This document shows positions 27,532 to 37,900 of a stretch of 64,000 nucleotides of DNA, piece by piece. Origin of the DNA: Nostoc sp. CHAB 5834 (GTDB lineage Bacteria; Cyanobacteriota; Cyanobacteriia; Cyanobacteriales; Nostocaceae); NCBI GenBank assembly GCA_020829485.1, contig JAIVFU010000019.1, forward strand, positions 1-64,000, read 5' to 3'. Both the position numbers and the translations under genes were made by a program. Positions within the stretch are counted from its first letter, which is position 1; each line of letters opens with the position of its first letter. The notes under the pieces were generated by a model. It worked only from the letters and a program-made list of their open reading frames with translations, ran no database searches and was not told the DNA's origin.

Positions 27532-27566
27532 TAAGCTGTAGGACAAAGCCATCCCTAAATCTGCAA

Positions 27567-27607
27567 TTATTTTTTTTCTTAACCTTTTGGTAGCCGTTTC
27601 TTAATTT
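27567..27607 (+). promoter_or_regulatory. Pho-box-like repeats upstream of the nuclease/phytase gene
   Basis: TTATTTTT (27567), CTTAACCT (27578) and CTTAATTT (27600) lie on an 11-bp grid, with one poor unit (GGTAGCCG) at 27589. CTTAACCT is the best form of the cyanobacterial Pho box half-site. It is 305 bp upstream of the ATG, and would bind the SphR/PhoB response regulator if functional. Confidence 0.45.
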
Positions 27608-27911
27608 AGCTGGGATAACTTGAGAGTGGCCAATTCGCAACTCATAACAAAAAGTTATATAGCTGTCTTCTAATCATCTCTCAAAATAGTGTTTTAGAAG
27701 GCATATATTATATTGTCCATGTTGATATTGCAAACTCTCTAACTGCAAAGATGTACTTCGCAGTGAACGGTCTTTTACTGGCAATATAAATGGCATTTAC
27801 GCTGAAAGTTTTTCACACTTTTGCAGCCATGCAATTGGGCTACTTGGTTCTGTGGTTTCCGCAGACAACCACTAATCTCCGCAAAACTTGAATCTACCCT
27901 AGCACCAACTT

Positions 27912-30900
27912 ATGGTAAATAATAAGACAATCCGCTTTTCCCAATTCAATGCTTCCCTAAACCGCAGCGCTCAAGGCCAATTAGTGGGCGATTTGTCAAC
28001 TCCTGATAATGCTCAGGCAAAAGCTGTTGCAGAAATTATCCAGCGTAACAACCCGGATGTGCTGTTAATTAATGAGTTTGACTACTCTCAAGAGGCAGTT
28101 CAACTATTCCAGCAAAATTATTTAGCTATCAGCCAAAACGGTGCGACTCCCGTTGACTACCCCTACTTCTATATTGCTCCTTCTAACACGGGTATTGCCT
28201 CTGGTTTTGACTTGAACAACAACGGCGCAATAGTTACAACCCCAGGCGAACCGGGATATGGCGATGATGCCTTCGGATTCGGCAATTTTCCTGGTCAATT
28301 TGGGATGTTGCTGTTGTCCAAATATCCCATCGATACAGCTAACGTCCGCACCTTCCAAAACTTTCTCTGGAAGGATATACCCAATGCTTTGCTTCCCGAT
28401 GATCCGACAACACCACAGCCCAATGATTGGTATTCTCAGGACGAACTGGAAGTTTTACGCCTCTCCTCCAAAAGTCATTGGGATGTGCCAATCCAGGTAA
28501 ACGGTGAGACAATTCATGTCCTCGCTAGCCACCCCACACCTCCAACCTTTGATGGCCCGGAAGACCGCAACGGCAAGCGCAACCACGACGAGATCCGCTT
28601 TTGGGCAGACTATATTACTCCTGGTAAAGGTAATTATATCTACGATGATCAGGGAAAAATCGGCGGGATTGATGCTGGGTCAAGCTTTGTGATTGTGGGT
28701 GATCAAAATGCTGACCCGTTAGATGGTGATAGTTTTGACAATGCTATTCGCCAACTATTGCAAAACCCCAATATTAATACTAATGTCATCCCTACTAGTC
28801 TTGGTGGCTCCCAACAAGCAGACTTACAAGGTGGTGCAAACGCTAGCCAAAACGGTAATCCTAGTTTTGACACCGCAGACTTTGCTGATACGGCTCCAGG
28901 CAACCTGCGGACTGATTATGTGCTACCGTCCGCTAACCTGACAATTGCCAACTCAGGAGTATTTTGGCCTCTGAATACTGACCCAACATTTCCCTTGGTA
29001 GGTACTTTTCCTTTCCCTAGTTCTGACCATCGCTTAGTATTTACAGATGTGCAAACTGGGCCAAATGAACCAGGTAAAACCATTCCTCGTGCAGGATTTC
29101 TGGAACAAACTACCTTTGTTACTGGCTTTATTCCTGCTGGCGTTGCGGGAACTGTGAATGGGGTACAGACTCCGGTGGGCGGATTATCTGGTATCACTTA
29201 CGATGCAGCTAACAACCGCTACTACTCTGTCTCAGACGATCGCTCTCAATTTGGCCCCGCCCGCTTCTATACTTTCACTACTGATACTGGGGTGACTTTT
29301 ACCAATGTCACGCCCCTGAAAGATAGCAATGGCAACTTATTTGCAACATTTAGCATTGACCCTGAAGGCATTGCTTTGACTAATAATGGGACAATCTTCA
29401 TCTCTTCAGAAGGCGAAGTTAATCCTACTGCTGGTCGTGTTACCAATCCCTTTATTAAGGAATTTTCGCTGACTACAGGGCAAGAAGTGCGATCGCTATT
29501 TGTCCCCAGCAAATTCCTGCCAGTAGTTGAGGATAGCAATAACAACAATATTATCGATGCGGGTGATACGCAGACATCAGGCGTTTACAATAACCTGGCA
29601 TTTGAAAGCCTCACCATTACACCCGACCAGAAAACCCTATTCACCGCCACCGAAAACGCACTTTCTCAAGATGGATTAAGGGCTTCACTCACCAGTGGCA
29701 GCCCTTCCCGGATTCTGCAATACAATCTGCTTAGTGGACAACCAGAAAAAGAATACCTTTATATTACCGATGCGATCGCTGATGTGCCCAACCCTAGCAC
29801 TGGCTTTGCTGACAATGGCTTGACAGATTTACTAGCAATAGATAATCGTGGCACATTACTGGCGTTAGAGCGTTCCTTTGCAGAAGGTGTAGGCAACACC
29901 ATCAAAATCTACGAAGTTTCCCTGCAAGGATCAACAGATATTAGCTTCTACGATTCTCTCAATAATTTGAGTGCTGAACAACTAGCTGCGATCGCACCTG
30001 CTCAAAAGCGTCTGCTGTTGAATTTAAATGATTTAAACTTGCCTAATGGTACCGATAACATCGAAGGTATTACCTTTGGCCCCAAACTAGCAGATGGTAG
30101 CCAGTCGATTGTACTGGTAAGTGATAACAACTTCAATCAAAGTCAATTTACCCAAATTCTCACACTGGATGCAGACTTAGTTCCAACTGCTGCACCCACA
30201 GTAGAAACTCGTCCTGATTTGCTGGACGATGAAACACTCCCAGTTGATCAACGGGCTGATGCTGATGATCCTGCCATCTATATTAATGCCACAAATTCTG
30301 CCGATAGCTTAGTATTAACCTCAGTCAAAAATGCTGGATTGCGGGTTTATGACTTGTCTGGTAATTTGTTGCAAACAGTTAATCCGGGTGGTATTCGCTA
30401 CAACAATATTGACCTGCAATACGGTTTTAAATTAGGCAATCAATCTGTTGATATTGCCGTAGCTAGCGATCGCAACAACGACAAACTCGCAATCTTCAAA
30501 ATTAATCCCAACCCCACCACCCCCGGTCAATATCTGGAAAATATCACCGATAGCAATATTGGTACTATCTTTCAGACATCACCTTTTGAACCTCCTTATT
30601 CGGCATCAACTCGCAGTTCTTACGGACTTACCTTATACCGTAGCCCTGTAACCAATGATTACTATGTCTTTACCAGTCGGCGAGAAACTGGAGATGTGGC
30701 TCAGTTTAAACTGATTGACAAAGGTAATGGCCAAATTGGGGCTGAACGGGTGCGGGAATTTACCATACCCACAATTGAGGGACGCGATCCCCAAACAGAG
30801 GGTATGGTAGTAGACCAAGAAACTGGTTTCCTCTACATCGGCCAGGAAAATGTTGGGATTTGGAAGTTCCAAGCAGAACCAAACGGTGGCACAACTGGCA

Positions 30901-33335
30901 AGCTAATTGATCAAGTCAGAGATTTGGGTGGTAGTTATCTCACCGATGACGTAGAAGGACTGACCATTTATTACGGCAAAAATGGCACAGGCTACTTATT
31001 AGCATCTAGCCAAGGCGACAACACTTTTGTTGCTTACACTCGTGAAGGTAACAACGAATATGTGGGTAATTTTGCCGTTGGTAACAATGGGGCTATTGAC
31101 AGCGTACAAGAGTCAGATGGTGCAGATGTAATTAACGTACCACTGGGGGCTAACTTTCCATTTGGTTTATTTGTCACTCAAGATGGCTCTAATGAACCTG
31201 CCACAATAGTTAGTGATGAAGGCGAAGAAGAAAATATTAGTTCTAACTTCAAGTTTGTACCTTGGGAAAATATTGCCAATGCCTTCCCTAATTCTCTAAC
31301 TATTGACACCACTAGTTACGATCCACGCAATCCTGTTGCTCAACCCAAGTTAACTATCTATGAATTTGAAAACCTACCCAAGTTAGGAACAACCTCTGAA
31401 AATCAAGATATTTTCTTAGGTGGTTTCTCTGGGTTGTATTTCCAAGGGTTTGCAGCAAATGGCAACCTGAAGTTTGTCACCCACACAGACCGAGGCCCCA
31501 ATGGAGAACCTGATGGTGTAAACAGACCATTTTTATTACCCGACTTCCAACCAGAAATAGTCAGCTTTGAACTCAACCGCAGCACAGGTGAAATCAATAT
31601 TACCAAGAGAACGGGGCTATTCCGTCAAGATGGGACAACGCCATTAACGGGACTGCCTAATTTGCAAGCTGTAGGAAACGGTTTAGCCTACACAGATGAA
31701 ATTGCCGTTGACTTAGACAACAATGTTCTCGCTAACGATCCTTTGGGTGCTGACTTAGAGGGAATTGTAATTGCGGAAAATGGAGACTATTGGATGGTAG
31801 ATGAATACCGTCCGGCAATTTACCACTTTGACGTTAATGGTAAACTAATTGACCGCTTTATTCCTCAAGGAACTGCCACTGCACCCAACCCAGATCAACC
31901 AGTGGGAACTTTTGGCACTGAGGTTTTGCCAGAAGTTTATGCCCAACGCCGCAATAACCGAGGATTTGAAGCTGTCGCCCTGGAAGGTAATAAATTATAT
32001 GCCTTTATTCAGAGTCCAATTGATAATCCAGATGTCGCCAATGATGCGACTTCCAGAAGTTCTCTCAACCTGCGAATTCTAGAGTTTGATATTGTCACCA
32101 AGCAGGTAACAGGAGAATATTTGTATCTCCTGGAAGGTCTACCGGCAACTGACAAAATTGGCGATGCAGTTTCTTTGGGTAACGGCAAATTTGCAGTAGT
32201 TGAGCGAGACGACAATGCTACATCTGCTGGCAATAAACTAATTTACCAAATTGATTTAGCTGGCGCGACCAACATCAACAACCCTGCTAACTTTACTTTG
32301 CCAACTGGTAAAACTATTGAACAACTTACCTCTGCGGAGTTAGCTGCTGCCAATATTACCCCTGTCAGCAAGAGTTTAATTGCTAATGCCGCTCAATTGG
32401 GTTACACCGGAGTAGAAAAATTAGAAGGTTTGGCGCTGGTAGCACCCAACACTCTAGCTTTGCTTAACGACAACGATTTCAACATTACAGGTAATACGCC
32501 TGCTGAAAAACTTGGCATTCTCGAATTACCCAATAATCTGACAGTTATAGAGCCTACTTTCCCCAATGGTTTTGGTTCTAGCAACAGCGATACTGTCAAT
32601 CTTGAGCCAGGACAATTCTTTAATGCAGGTGATGGAGCAGACTTTGTAGAAGGTACTCAAGATAACACAATCGAAGCTGGAAATGGTGATGACACTGTGC
32701 TTGCAGGCAGTGACTCTTCAGTTTCCGGGGGAGACGGTGACGATCAAGTTGTAATTGGTCAAAATGGCCCGGCTCAAAATACCAGTGCTGATGGTGGCAA
32801 TGGTAATGATGTTATTACCGTAGTAGAAGCCAGTGGTAGTAATAATTTGTTTGGGGCGGCAGGTGATGATACTCTCACAGTAATTGAAGGTTCTCGTCAA
32901 TCATTATTCGGTGGCTCAGGCAATGATACCCTTAGCAGTGGCGGTAGCAATAACCGTCTCTACGGCGGTTCTGGAGATGACAAACTCTTCTCTAATGTCA
33001 ACGACTCCCTGTGTGGTGGGAATGGTGATGATGTGCTATTTGCTGGTCAACAGGGGGGTAATCGCCTAACTGGTGCTGGTGGTGCTGACCAATTCTGGAT
33101 TACCAATGGTAGTCTGCCAATTAGTAATAACATCGTGACTGATTTTGCGATCAGGATTGACAAAATCGGGCTTGGTGGTGTTAGCGTAACTCAATTTAGT
33201 GGGCTAACACTGTCGCAACAGGGTAGTAACACTTTAGTAAAAATCGGAAATACAGAGTTAGTTTCATTGCTAGGAATTATCTCAACGAGCCTGACTGCAA
33301 ATGATTTCGTTTTCTCTGCTAGCATCTTGGCTTAG
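27912..33335 (+). CDS. Giant RTX phosphoesterase: EEP nuclease, phytase-like and beta-propeller phytase domains
   Basis: This 1807-residue protein joins five modules. Residues 1-385 are an endonuclease/exonuclease/phosphatase domain (IRFSQFNASL, VLLINEFDY, VIVGDQNADPLDGDS, SSDHRLVF). Residues 387-755 are an esterase-like phytase domain (GGLSGITYDAANNRYYSVSDD). Residues 765-1110 are a 3-phytase beta-propeller (QRADADDPAIYIN, EGRDPQTEGMVVDQETG, YLTDDVEGLTIY). Residues 1150-1550 are a second phytase-like domain (FSGLYFQG, THTDRGPNGEPDG). Residues 1570-1780 are RTX calcium repeats ([19 protein letters not shown]). There is no N-terminal signal peptide; RTX tails are the usual type I secretion cargo, and an exporter lies downstream. 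It likely releases phosphate from nucleic acids and phytate outside the cell. Activity is inferred. Confidence 0.9.
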   Translation: MVNNKTIRFSQFNASLNRSAQGQLVGDLSTPDNAQAKAVAEIIQRNNPDVLLINEFDYSQEAVQLFQQNYLAISQNGATPVDYPYFYIAPSNTGIASGFDLNNNGAIVTTPGEPGYGDDAFGFGNFPGQFGMLLLSKYPIDTANVRTFQNFLWKDIPNALLPDDPTTPQPNDWYSQDELEVLRLSSKSHWDVPIQVNGETIHVLASHPTPPTFDGPEDRNGKRNHDEIRFWADYITPGKGNYIYDDQGKIGGIDAGSSFVIVGDQNADPLDGDSFDNAIRQLLQNPNINTNVIPTSLGGSQQADLQGGANASQNGNPSFDTADFADTAPGNLRTDYVLPSANLTIANSGVFWPLNTDPTFPLVGTFPFPSSDHRLVFTDVQTGPNEPGKTIPRAGFLEQTTFVTGFIPAGVAGTVNGVQTPVGGLSGITYDAANNRYYSVSDDRSQFGPARFYTFTTDTGVTFTNVTPLKDSNGNLFATFSIDPEGIALTNNGTIFISSEGEVNPTAGRVTNPFIKEFSLTTGQEVRSLFVPSKFLPVVEDSNNNNIIDAGDTQTSGVYNNLAFESLTITPDQKTLFTATENALSQDGLRASLTSGSPSRILQYNLLSGQPEKEYLYITDAIADVPNPSTGFADNGLTDLLAIDNRGTLLALERSFAEGVGNTIKIYEVSLQGSTDISFYDSLNNLSAEQLAAIAPAQKRLLLNLNDLNLPNGTDNIEGITFGPKLADGSQSIVLVSDNNFNQSQFTQILTLDADLVPTAAPTVETRPDLLDDETLPVDQRADADDPAIYINATNSADSLVLTSVKNAGLRVYDLSGNLLQTVNPGGIRYNNIDLQYGFKLGNQSVDIAVASDRNNDKLAIFKINPNPTTPGQYLENITDSNIGTIFQTSPFEPPYSASTRSSYGLTLYRSPVTNDYYVFTSRRETGDVAQFKLIDKGNGQIGAERVREFTIPTIEGRDPQTEGMVVDQETGFLYIGQENVGIWKFQAEPNGGTTGKLIDQVRDLGGSYLTDDVEGLTIYYGKNGTGYLLASSQGDNTFVAYTREGNNEYVGNFAVGNNGAIDSVQESDGADVINVPLGANFPFGLFVTQDGSNEPATIVSDEGEEENISSNFKFVPWENIANAFPNSLTIDTTSYDPRNPVAQPKLTIYEFENLPKLGTTSENQDIFLGGFSGLYFQGFAANGNLKFVTHTDRGPNGEPDGVNRPFLLPDFQPEIVSFELNRSTGEINITKRTGLFRQDGTTPLTGLPNLQAVGNGLAYTDEIAVDLDNNVLANDPLGADLEGIVIAENGDYWMVDEYRPAIYHFDVNGKLIDRFIPQGTATAPNPDQPVGTFGTEVLPEVYAQRRNNRGFEAVALEGNKLYAFIQSPIDNPDVANDATSRSSLNLRILEFDIVTKQVTGEYLYLLEGLPATDKIGDAVSLGNGKFAVVERDDNATSAGNKLIYQIDLAGATNINNPANFTLPTGKTIEQLTSAELAAANITPVSKSLIANAAQLGYTGVEKLEGLALVAPNTLALLNDNDFNITGNTPAEKLGILELPNNLTVIEPTFPNGFGSSNSDTVNLEPGQFFNAGDGADFVEGTQDNTIEAGNGDDTVLAGSDSSVSGGDGDDQVVIGQNGPAQNTSADGGNGNDVITVVEASGSNNLFGAAGDDTLTVIEGSRQSLFGGSGNDTLSSGGSNNRLYGGSGDDKLFSNVNDSLCGGNGDDVLFAGQQGGNRLTGAGGADQFWITNGSLPISNNIVTDFAIRIDKIGLGGVSVTQFSGLTLSQQGSNTLVKIGNTELVSLLGIISTSLTANDFVFSASILA

Positions 33336-33381
33336 TTTGTTGCCTAGTGTTATCCCAATCCTAAATCATTCGTGAACAACG

Positions 33382-33414
33382 AGATACCCGACTTCTTAAA
33401 GAAGTCGGGTATCT
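33382..33414. terminator. Perfect 16+1+16 hairpin after the nuclease/phytase gene
   Basis: AGATACCCGACTTCTT pairs with AAGAAGTCGGGTATCT around one A, 47 bases past the stop. It lacks a T run, so it is either a weak terminator or a mobile hairpin of the same family as 21821-21853. Confidence 0.6.
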
Positions 33415-33485
33415 AAACATTTCATTAGTTGCAAAGATTTAGACAAATGGTATACAGCAGATTGCAACTTGGTAAGGCAATACGC

Positions 33486-33536
33486 TTGGGTTGAGCGTAA
33501 GCGTTACCCAACAAAGTCTCGATAATGTTGGGTTTC
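33486..33536. repeat. TTGGGTTGAGCG...AATGTTGGGTTTC repeat
   Basis: A degenerate copy of the AGGTTGGGTT/AACCCAACCT palindromic family seen near 6.7 kb and 13.4 kb. Confidence 0.6.
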
Positions 33537-33630
33537 CTTCCTCAAATGCCACTTGCTTTAAGTCGGGAAACCGCAAGGGCGCAGTAGCTCCCCAACTTAC
33601 ACTTAATTTATCTGTGAAAATTTAAACGTT

Positions 33631-33829
33631 TGCAACAAATACTCTTCCATGTATAAGAAAGGCTTAAGTATTTCTTGCAAATGTATAAGTCGTTACTGCA
33701 ATTGCTTAATACTTTGCAACAAATACTCTTCCATGTATAAGAAAAGCTTAAGTATTTCTTGCAAATGTATAAGTCTTTGCTGCAATTGCTCAATACTTTG
33801 CAACAAATACTCTTCCATGTATAAGAAAC
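33631..33829. repeat. 84-bp tandem repeat, two full copies and a third start
   Basis: Units begin TGCAACAAATACTCTTCCAT at 33631, 33715 and 33799, so the period is exactly 84 bases. The two full units differ at only a few sites; the third ends after about 31 bases. Each contains GTATAAGAAA and GTATTTCTTGCAAATGTATAAG, which can pair partly. The multiple-of-three length keeps frames open on both strands, but I see no coding signal. Confidence 0.88.
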
Positions 33830-33898
33830 GTTTAAATCATTGCAACAATTGTTGTAATGAACTTATGAATTGATTTGCTACCGGAAATCTTAAAATAA

Positions 33899-34232
33899 TC
33901 TAAGAGGTTGTTTGAAAAGTAGCTAGCTGTGATTTTAGGTGCTTGTTGATCCCCCCTAACCCCCCTTAAAAAGCTACGGTGTATACACAAGTTATCGAAT
34001 CACTACTAGCCCTCGAATTACCCCTCCCTAACCCTCCCCTTGCAAAGGGGAGGGAACAAGATTTTTCGGTTTCCCCCCTTTGCAAGGGGGGATTAAGGGG
34101 GGTAATTCGACTTGTGTATGCACCGTAGCTTAAAAAGGGGGGAACCGGAATTAAAGTCCCCCTTAAAAAGGGGGATTTAGGGGGATCTAGAACATTTTGC
34201 TACCAACAAGAGGACTTTTCAAACATCCTCTA
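33899..34232. mobile_element. Outer MITE with TTAGAGG-TGTTTGAAAAGT ends, carrying nested elements
   Basis: The left end TAAGAGGTTGTTTGAAAAGT and the inverted right end TTAGAGGATGTTTGAAAAGT bound a 334-bp segment. Inside, GATCCCCCCTAACCCCCC...GGGGGATTTAGGGGGATC forms a second inverted pair, and a third element is inserted in it. Confidence 0.65.
33973..34129. mobile_element. 157-bp MITE nested in another repeat, 7-bp target duplication
   Basis: The ends GCTACGGTGTATACACAAG and, inverted, GCTACGGTGCATACACAAG differ at one base. TTAAAAA occurs on both sides (33966-33972 and 34130-34136). Removing the element rejoins a CCCCCCTTAAAAAGGGGGG hairpin, which shows that this was the latest insertion. 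Confidence 0.85.
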
Positions 34233-34406
34233 AGGAACTTCCAAGTAAAAATATTCCATTGCTATTGTTCACTGTTGACCGTTGACGGTTTACGAGTTTT
34301 CAGTCAACAATCAACAGTTAACAGTCAACGACTTTAACTAGACATCATATCAAACTGCAAAATTCAAATTTTATTTTTTGATAATTACAGCGTTTTGCAA
34401 GTACAC

Positions 34407-34552
34407 CTGACTTTTCACGTTATGTGGAAAAGCTAACGATTCACCTAACCCCCTAACCCCCAACTCGTCGCGGTACGTGGGAAAATTCAAAGTCTCTCTC
34501 CTCTTAGGAGAGAGATTTAGAGAGAGGTTTTCCAGATACCGTGAAAAGTCAG
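34407..34552. mobile_element. 146-bp MITE with AAGTACAC target duplication
   Basis: CTGACTTTTCACG at the left and CGTGAAAAGTCAG at the right are perfect inverted ends of 13 bases. AAGTACAC flanks both sides (34399-34406, 34553-34560). Internally there are CTCTCTCC/GGAGAGAG and AACCCCC stretches. It is non-coding. Confidence 0.88.
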
Positions 34553-34593
34553 AAGTACACGAGGTTGCAAATAGATTTTAATCATTTCTTCTG

Positions 34594-34623
34594 TTTAATT
34601 TTATCTTATCTTAATCTTTACAT
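34594..34623 (+). promoter_or_regulatory. Pho-box-like triple repeat upstream of the GDPD/phytase gene
   Basis: TTTAATTT, CTTATCTT and CTTTACAT, each separated by three bases, give three 8-bp units on an 11-bp period, the layout of the cyanobacterial Pho box. It lies 353 bp before the ATG at 34976. The stretch 34624-34975 is AT-rich and otherwise shows nothing I can name. Confidence 0.45.
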
Positions 34624-34975
34624 GGAAACATCTTTACTGCTAGCTAAGTTATCTCATAACTACTATCAACATTAAATTCTGAATCTCAGTCTTCCATGCT
34701 GATTATTCACTAACACAGATTAGTAGTTAACATTCTACTATCATGTTCAAAGTTTTGATAACTCTGAGAAAATACGCTTTTCGTAAATGTATTCTCGGCG
34801 TTAATACAAAATTGGACTTAAAGGGCTTGCCGAAACTATATTTTTGCAACTCTGAAATTTCCTAGTAATTACGGTTTCTAGCCTGAGTTCATGATTTATC
34901 TGTCCACAAGTAATGAGAAAATTTCAATAGCTTGTGATGCAGTGAAATCCCAATACCCAACCAACATTCTAAACT

Positions 34976-37900
34976 ATGGCAATTGAGTTAGTCGGCTTTG
35001 CTTCTTTACCTGCTGATACCTATGGTGATGGGCCAACTTCTGGTGAAGGAATTTCAGCTAACGGCAGAACGGGGCCTTTTCCAGGACAGCCAATACAGGG
35101 CTTTAGCGGTGTCCAGTTTGCTAACAGTAACTCTTTCTACTTTTTGTCAGATAATGGTTACGGTAGCAAAGACAATAGTGCAGATTTCCTACTACGAATC
35201 AATCGTCTAGACCCGAATTTTAAGGGAACAGAAAATGGAGATGGCACTGTTAAAGTTTTAGATTACATTCAACTGTCTGACCCTAACAACAAAATTCCTT
35301 TCCAAATAGTTAACGAAGGAAGTTCTCAAAGATTACTGACTGGTGCAGATTTTGATGTAGAGTCATTCGTCTTTGATAAAGACGGGACAATCTGGGTTGG
35401 AGAGGAGTTTGGCCCCTATCTACTACATTTTGATGCCACTGGTAAGTTGTTAGAAGCTCCGATCGCTACACCCGACCAATTCAAAACTTTAAATGGAGAA
35501 GCACCTAAAGTAATTGGCCACAGAGGTGCAAGTGGGGATCTTCCAGAACATACCCTACAAGCATACATAAAAGCAATTGCAGACGGTGCTGACTTTATTG
35601 AGCCAGACTTGGTAGTTACAAAAGATGGTGTGTTAATTGCTCGTCACGAGCCTGCTTTGGCAATTTTAAATGCTGATGGCAGCGTCAATTTAAGCAATAC
35701 AACCACAGACGTTTACGATATTAGCAAATATCCACAGTTTGCCGATCGCAAGAAAACAGTCAGCCTAGATGGCAATACAATTACAGGTTGGTTTGCTGAA
35801 GACTTTACTTTAGAAGAAATCAAGACTTTAGGGGCGATACAGCGTCTACCTTTCCGTGACCAATCTTTCAATGGTCAATTTGAAATTCCCACTCTCGCCG
35901 AAATCATCGACTTGGTTAAACAAGTAGAAGCCCAGACAGGTAAAAAGATTGGCATCTACCCAGAAACGAAGCATCCCACCTATTCTGCCGAAGAAGCCAC
36001 TTATGTAGGCACGACAGAAAAAATTAACAGAAACATCAGTGAGATACTGATCGATACACTCAAGGCTGAGAACTTCACCGATCCAAGTCGGATCTTCATC
36101 CAGTCCTTTGAAGTAGGTAATCTCAAGGATCTCCACGATCGCATTATGCCAGAAGCAGGAGTGGATATTCCACTCGTCCAACTTCTAGATGCATCTGGCA
36201 TTGAGCTAAATGGTACGCTCATAGAAACTCAGCCTTATGATTTGGAAGTCAGTAATGATCCTCGGACTTATGGTGATTTACGGACTCCACAAGGCTTGGC
36301 TGAAATTGCCACCTATGCTGATGGCATTGGCCCTTGGAAACGGATGATTGTTAGTGTCAGAGGTACTGATGCTAATGGTGATGGGTTGGCAGATGATGTC
36401 AATGGGGATGGAGAAGTAAATGATGCTGATAGGACAACGTTACCTCCCACGACTTTAATTCAAGATGCTCATAATGCAGGTTTACAGGTTCATCCCTACA
36501 CCTTCCGCGATGAAGACCTGTATTTAGCCGCAGATTACCTTGGTAATCCAGAACTAGAATTTCAGCAGTTCTTCCAATTAGGGGTAGATGCGCTATTTAC
36601 AGACTTCCCAAATACAGGGGATAAAGTCCGAGATTTCTTGAGTGATCCTCAGAATAACTTAGTGCGATCGCCACAAAACCCCGATGTTCTCTCAGGAGAT
36701 GCTTTTGCTAACTTGGGTGGTTCCAAAGGTTTTGAAGGTGGAGCAATCAACGCCAGCAAAACCAAACTCTATATGCTGCTAGAGGGTACGGTTCAGGGCG
36801 ATCCTGCTGGTGCTTTGCGGATTAACGAATTTGATATCGCTAGCCGCGAGTACACTGGTAATAAACTTTACTACAAGTTGGAAAATCCTGCTTATGCGAT
36901 CGGCGATTTAGCAGTCATTAATGACAATGAATACTTAGTCATTGAGCGCGATGGTGGTCAAGGGGCTGCGGCTGAATTTAAGAAGATTTACAAAATAGAC
37001 TTGTCTAAAACAGATTCTAATGGCTATGTAGCTAAAGAAGAAGTTGGCGACTTGTTGAACATCCAAGATCCTAACGACCTCAATGGAGATGGCAAAACTA
37101 CCTTTGACTTCCCATTTGTAACCATTGAAAATGTGTTGGTTGTTGACAAAAACACCATTTTGGTAGCTAATGACAACAACTATCCTTTCTCAACAGGTCG
37201 TCCTGGGAATGATCCTCAAAATCCAATTATAGACAACAATGAAATTATTCTGTTGAAGCTGGAGAATCCCCTCAATCTTGCTCCTGGTTTAGGGCAACCT
37301 CAAGCTGAAGTAATTAAGTTTGCCTCCAGTACCAGCGATGATATTACCACTGGGCCAAATCAAACCTTATTTACAGGTGACGGAGCAGATTTTGTCGAGG
37401 GTAATAAAGGTAACACCATCCAAACTGGGAACGGGGATGACACGGTGCTTGTGGGTAGTGACTCCTCAGTGTCCACAGGTGATGGTAACGATCAGATATT
37501 TATTGGTCAAAACGGCTCGGCTCAAAATACTAGTGCCAATGGTGGTAATGGTGATGATGAAGTTACCGTAGTTGAAGCTAGTGGTAATAATAATCTATTT
37601 GGGGCAGCAGGTGCTGATACTCTGACAGTAATTGAAGGTTCTCGTCAATTATCTTTCGGTGGCTCTGGCAACGATTCCTTCACCAGTCAAGGCAGTAATA
37701 ACCGTCTCTACGGTGGTTCCGGTGATGACCAACTCTTCTCCAATGCCAATGATTCGCTATTTGGTGGCGATGGCGATGATGTGCTATTTGCCGGTCAAGA
37801 GGGCGGTAATCGCCTCAGTGGTGGCACTGGTGCTGACCAATTTTGGATTACCAATGGTAGTCTGCCAGCTAGCAAAAACATTATTACTGATTTTGCGATC

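Noticed and set aside
30633..33069. Reverse and out-of-frame ORFs within the RTX genes
   Set aside because: They are shadows of strongly conserved coding sequence in the main frame, caused by repetitive Gly/Asp codons.
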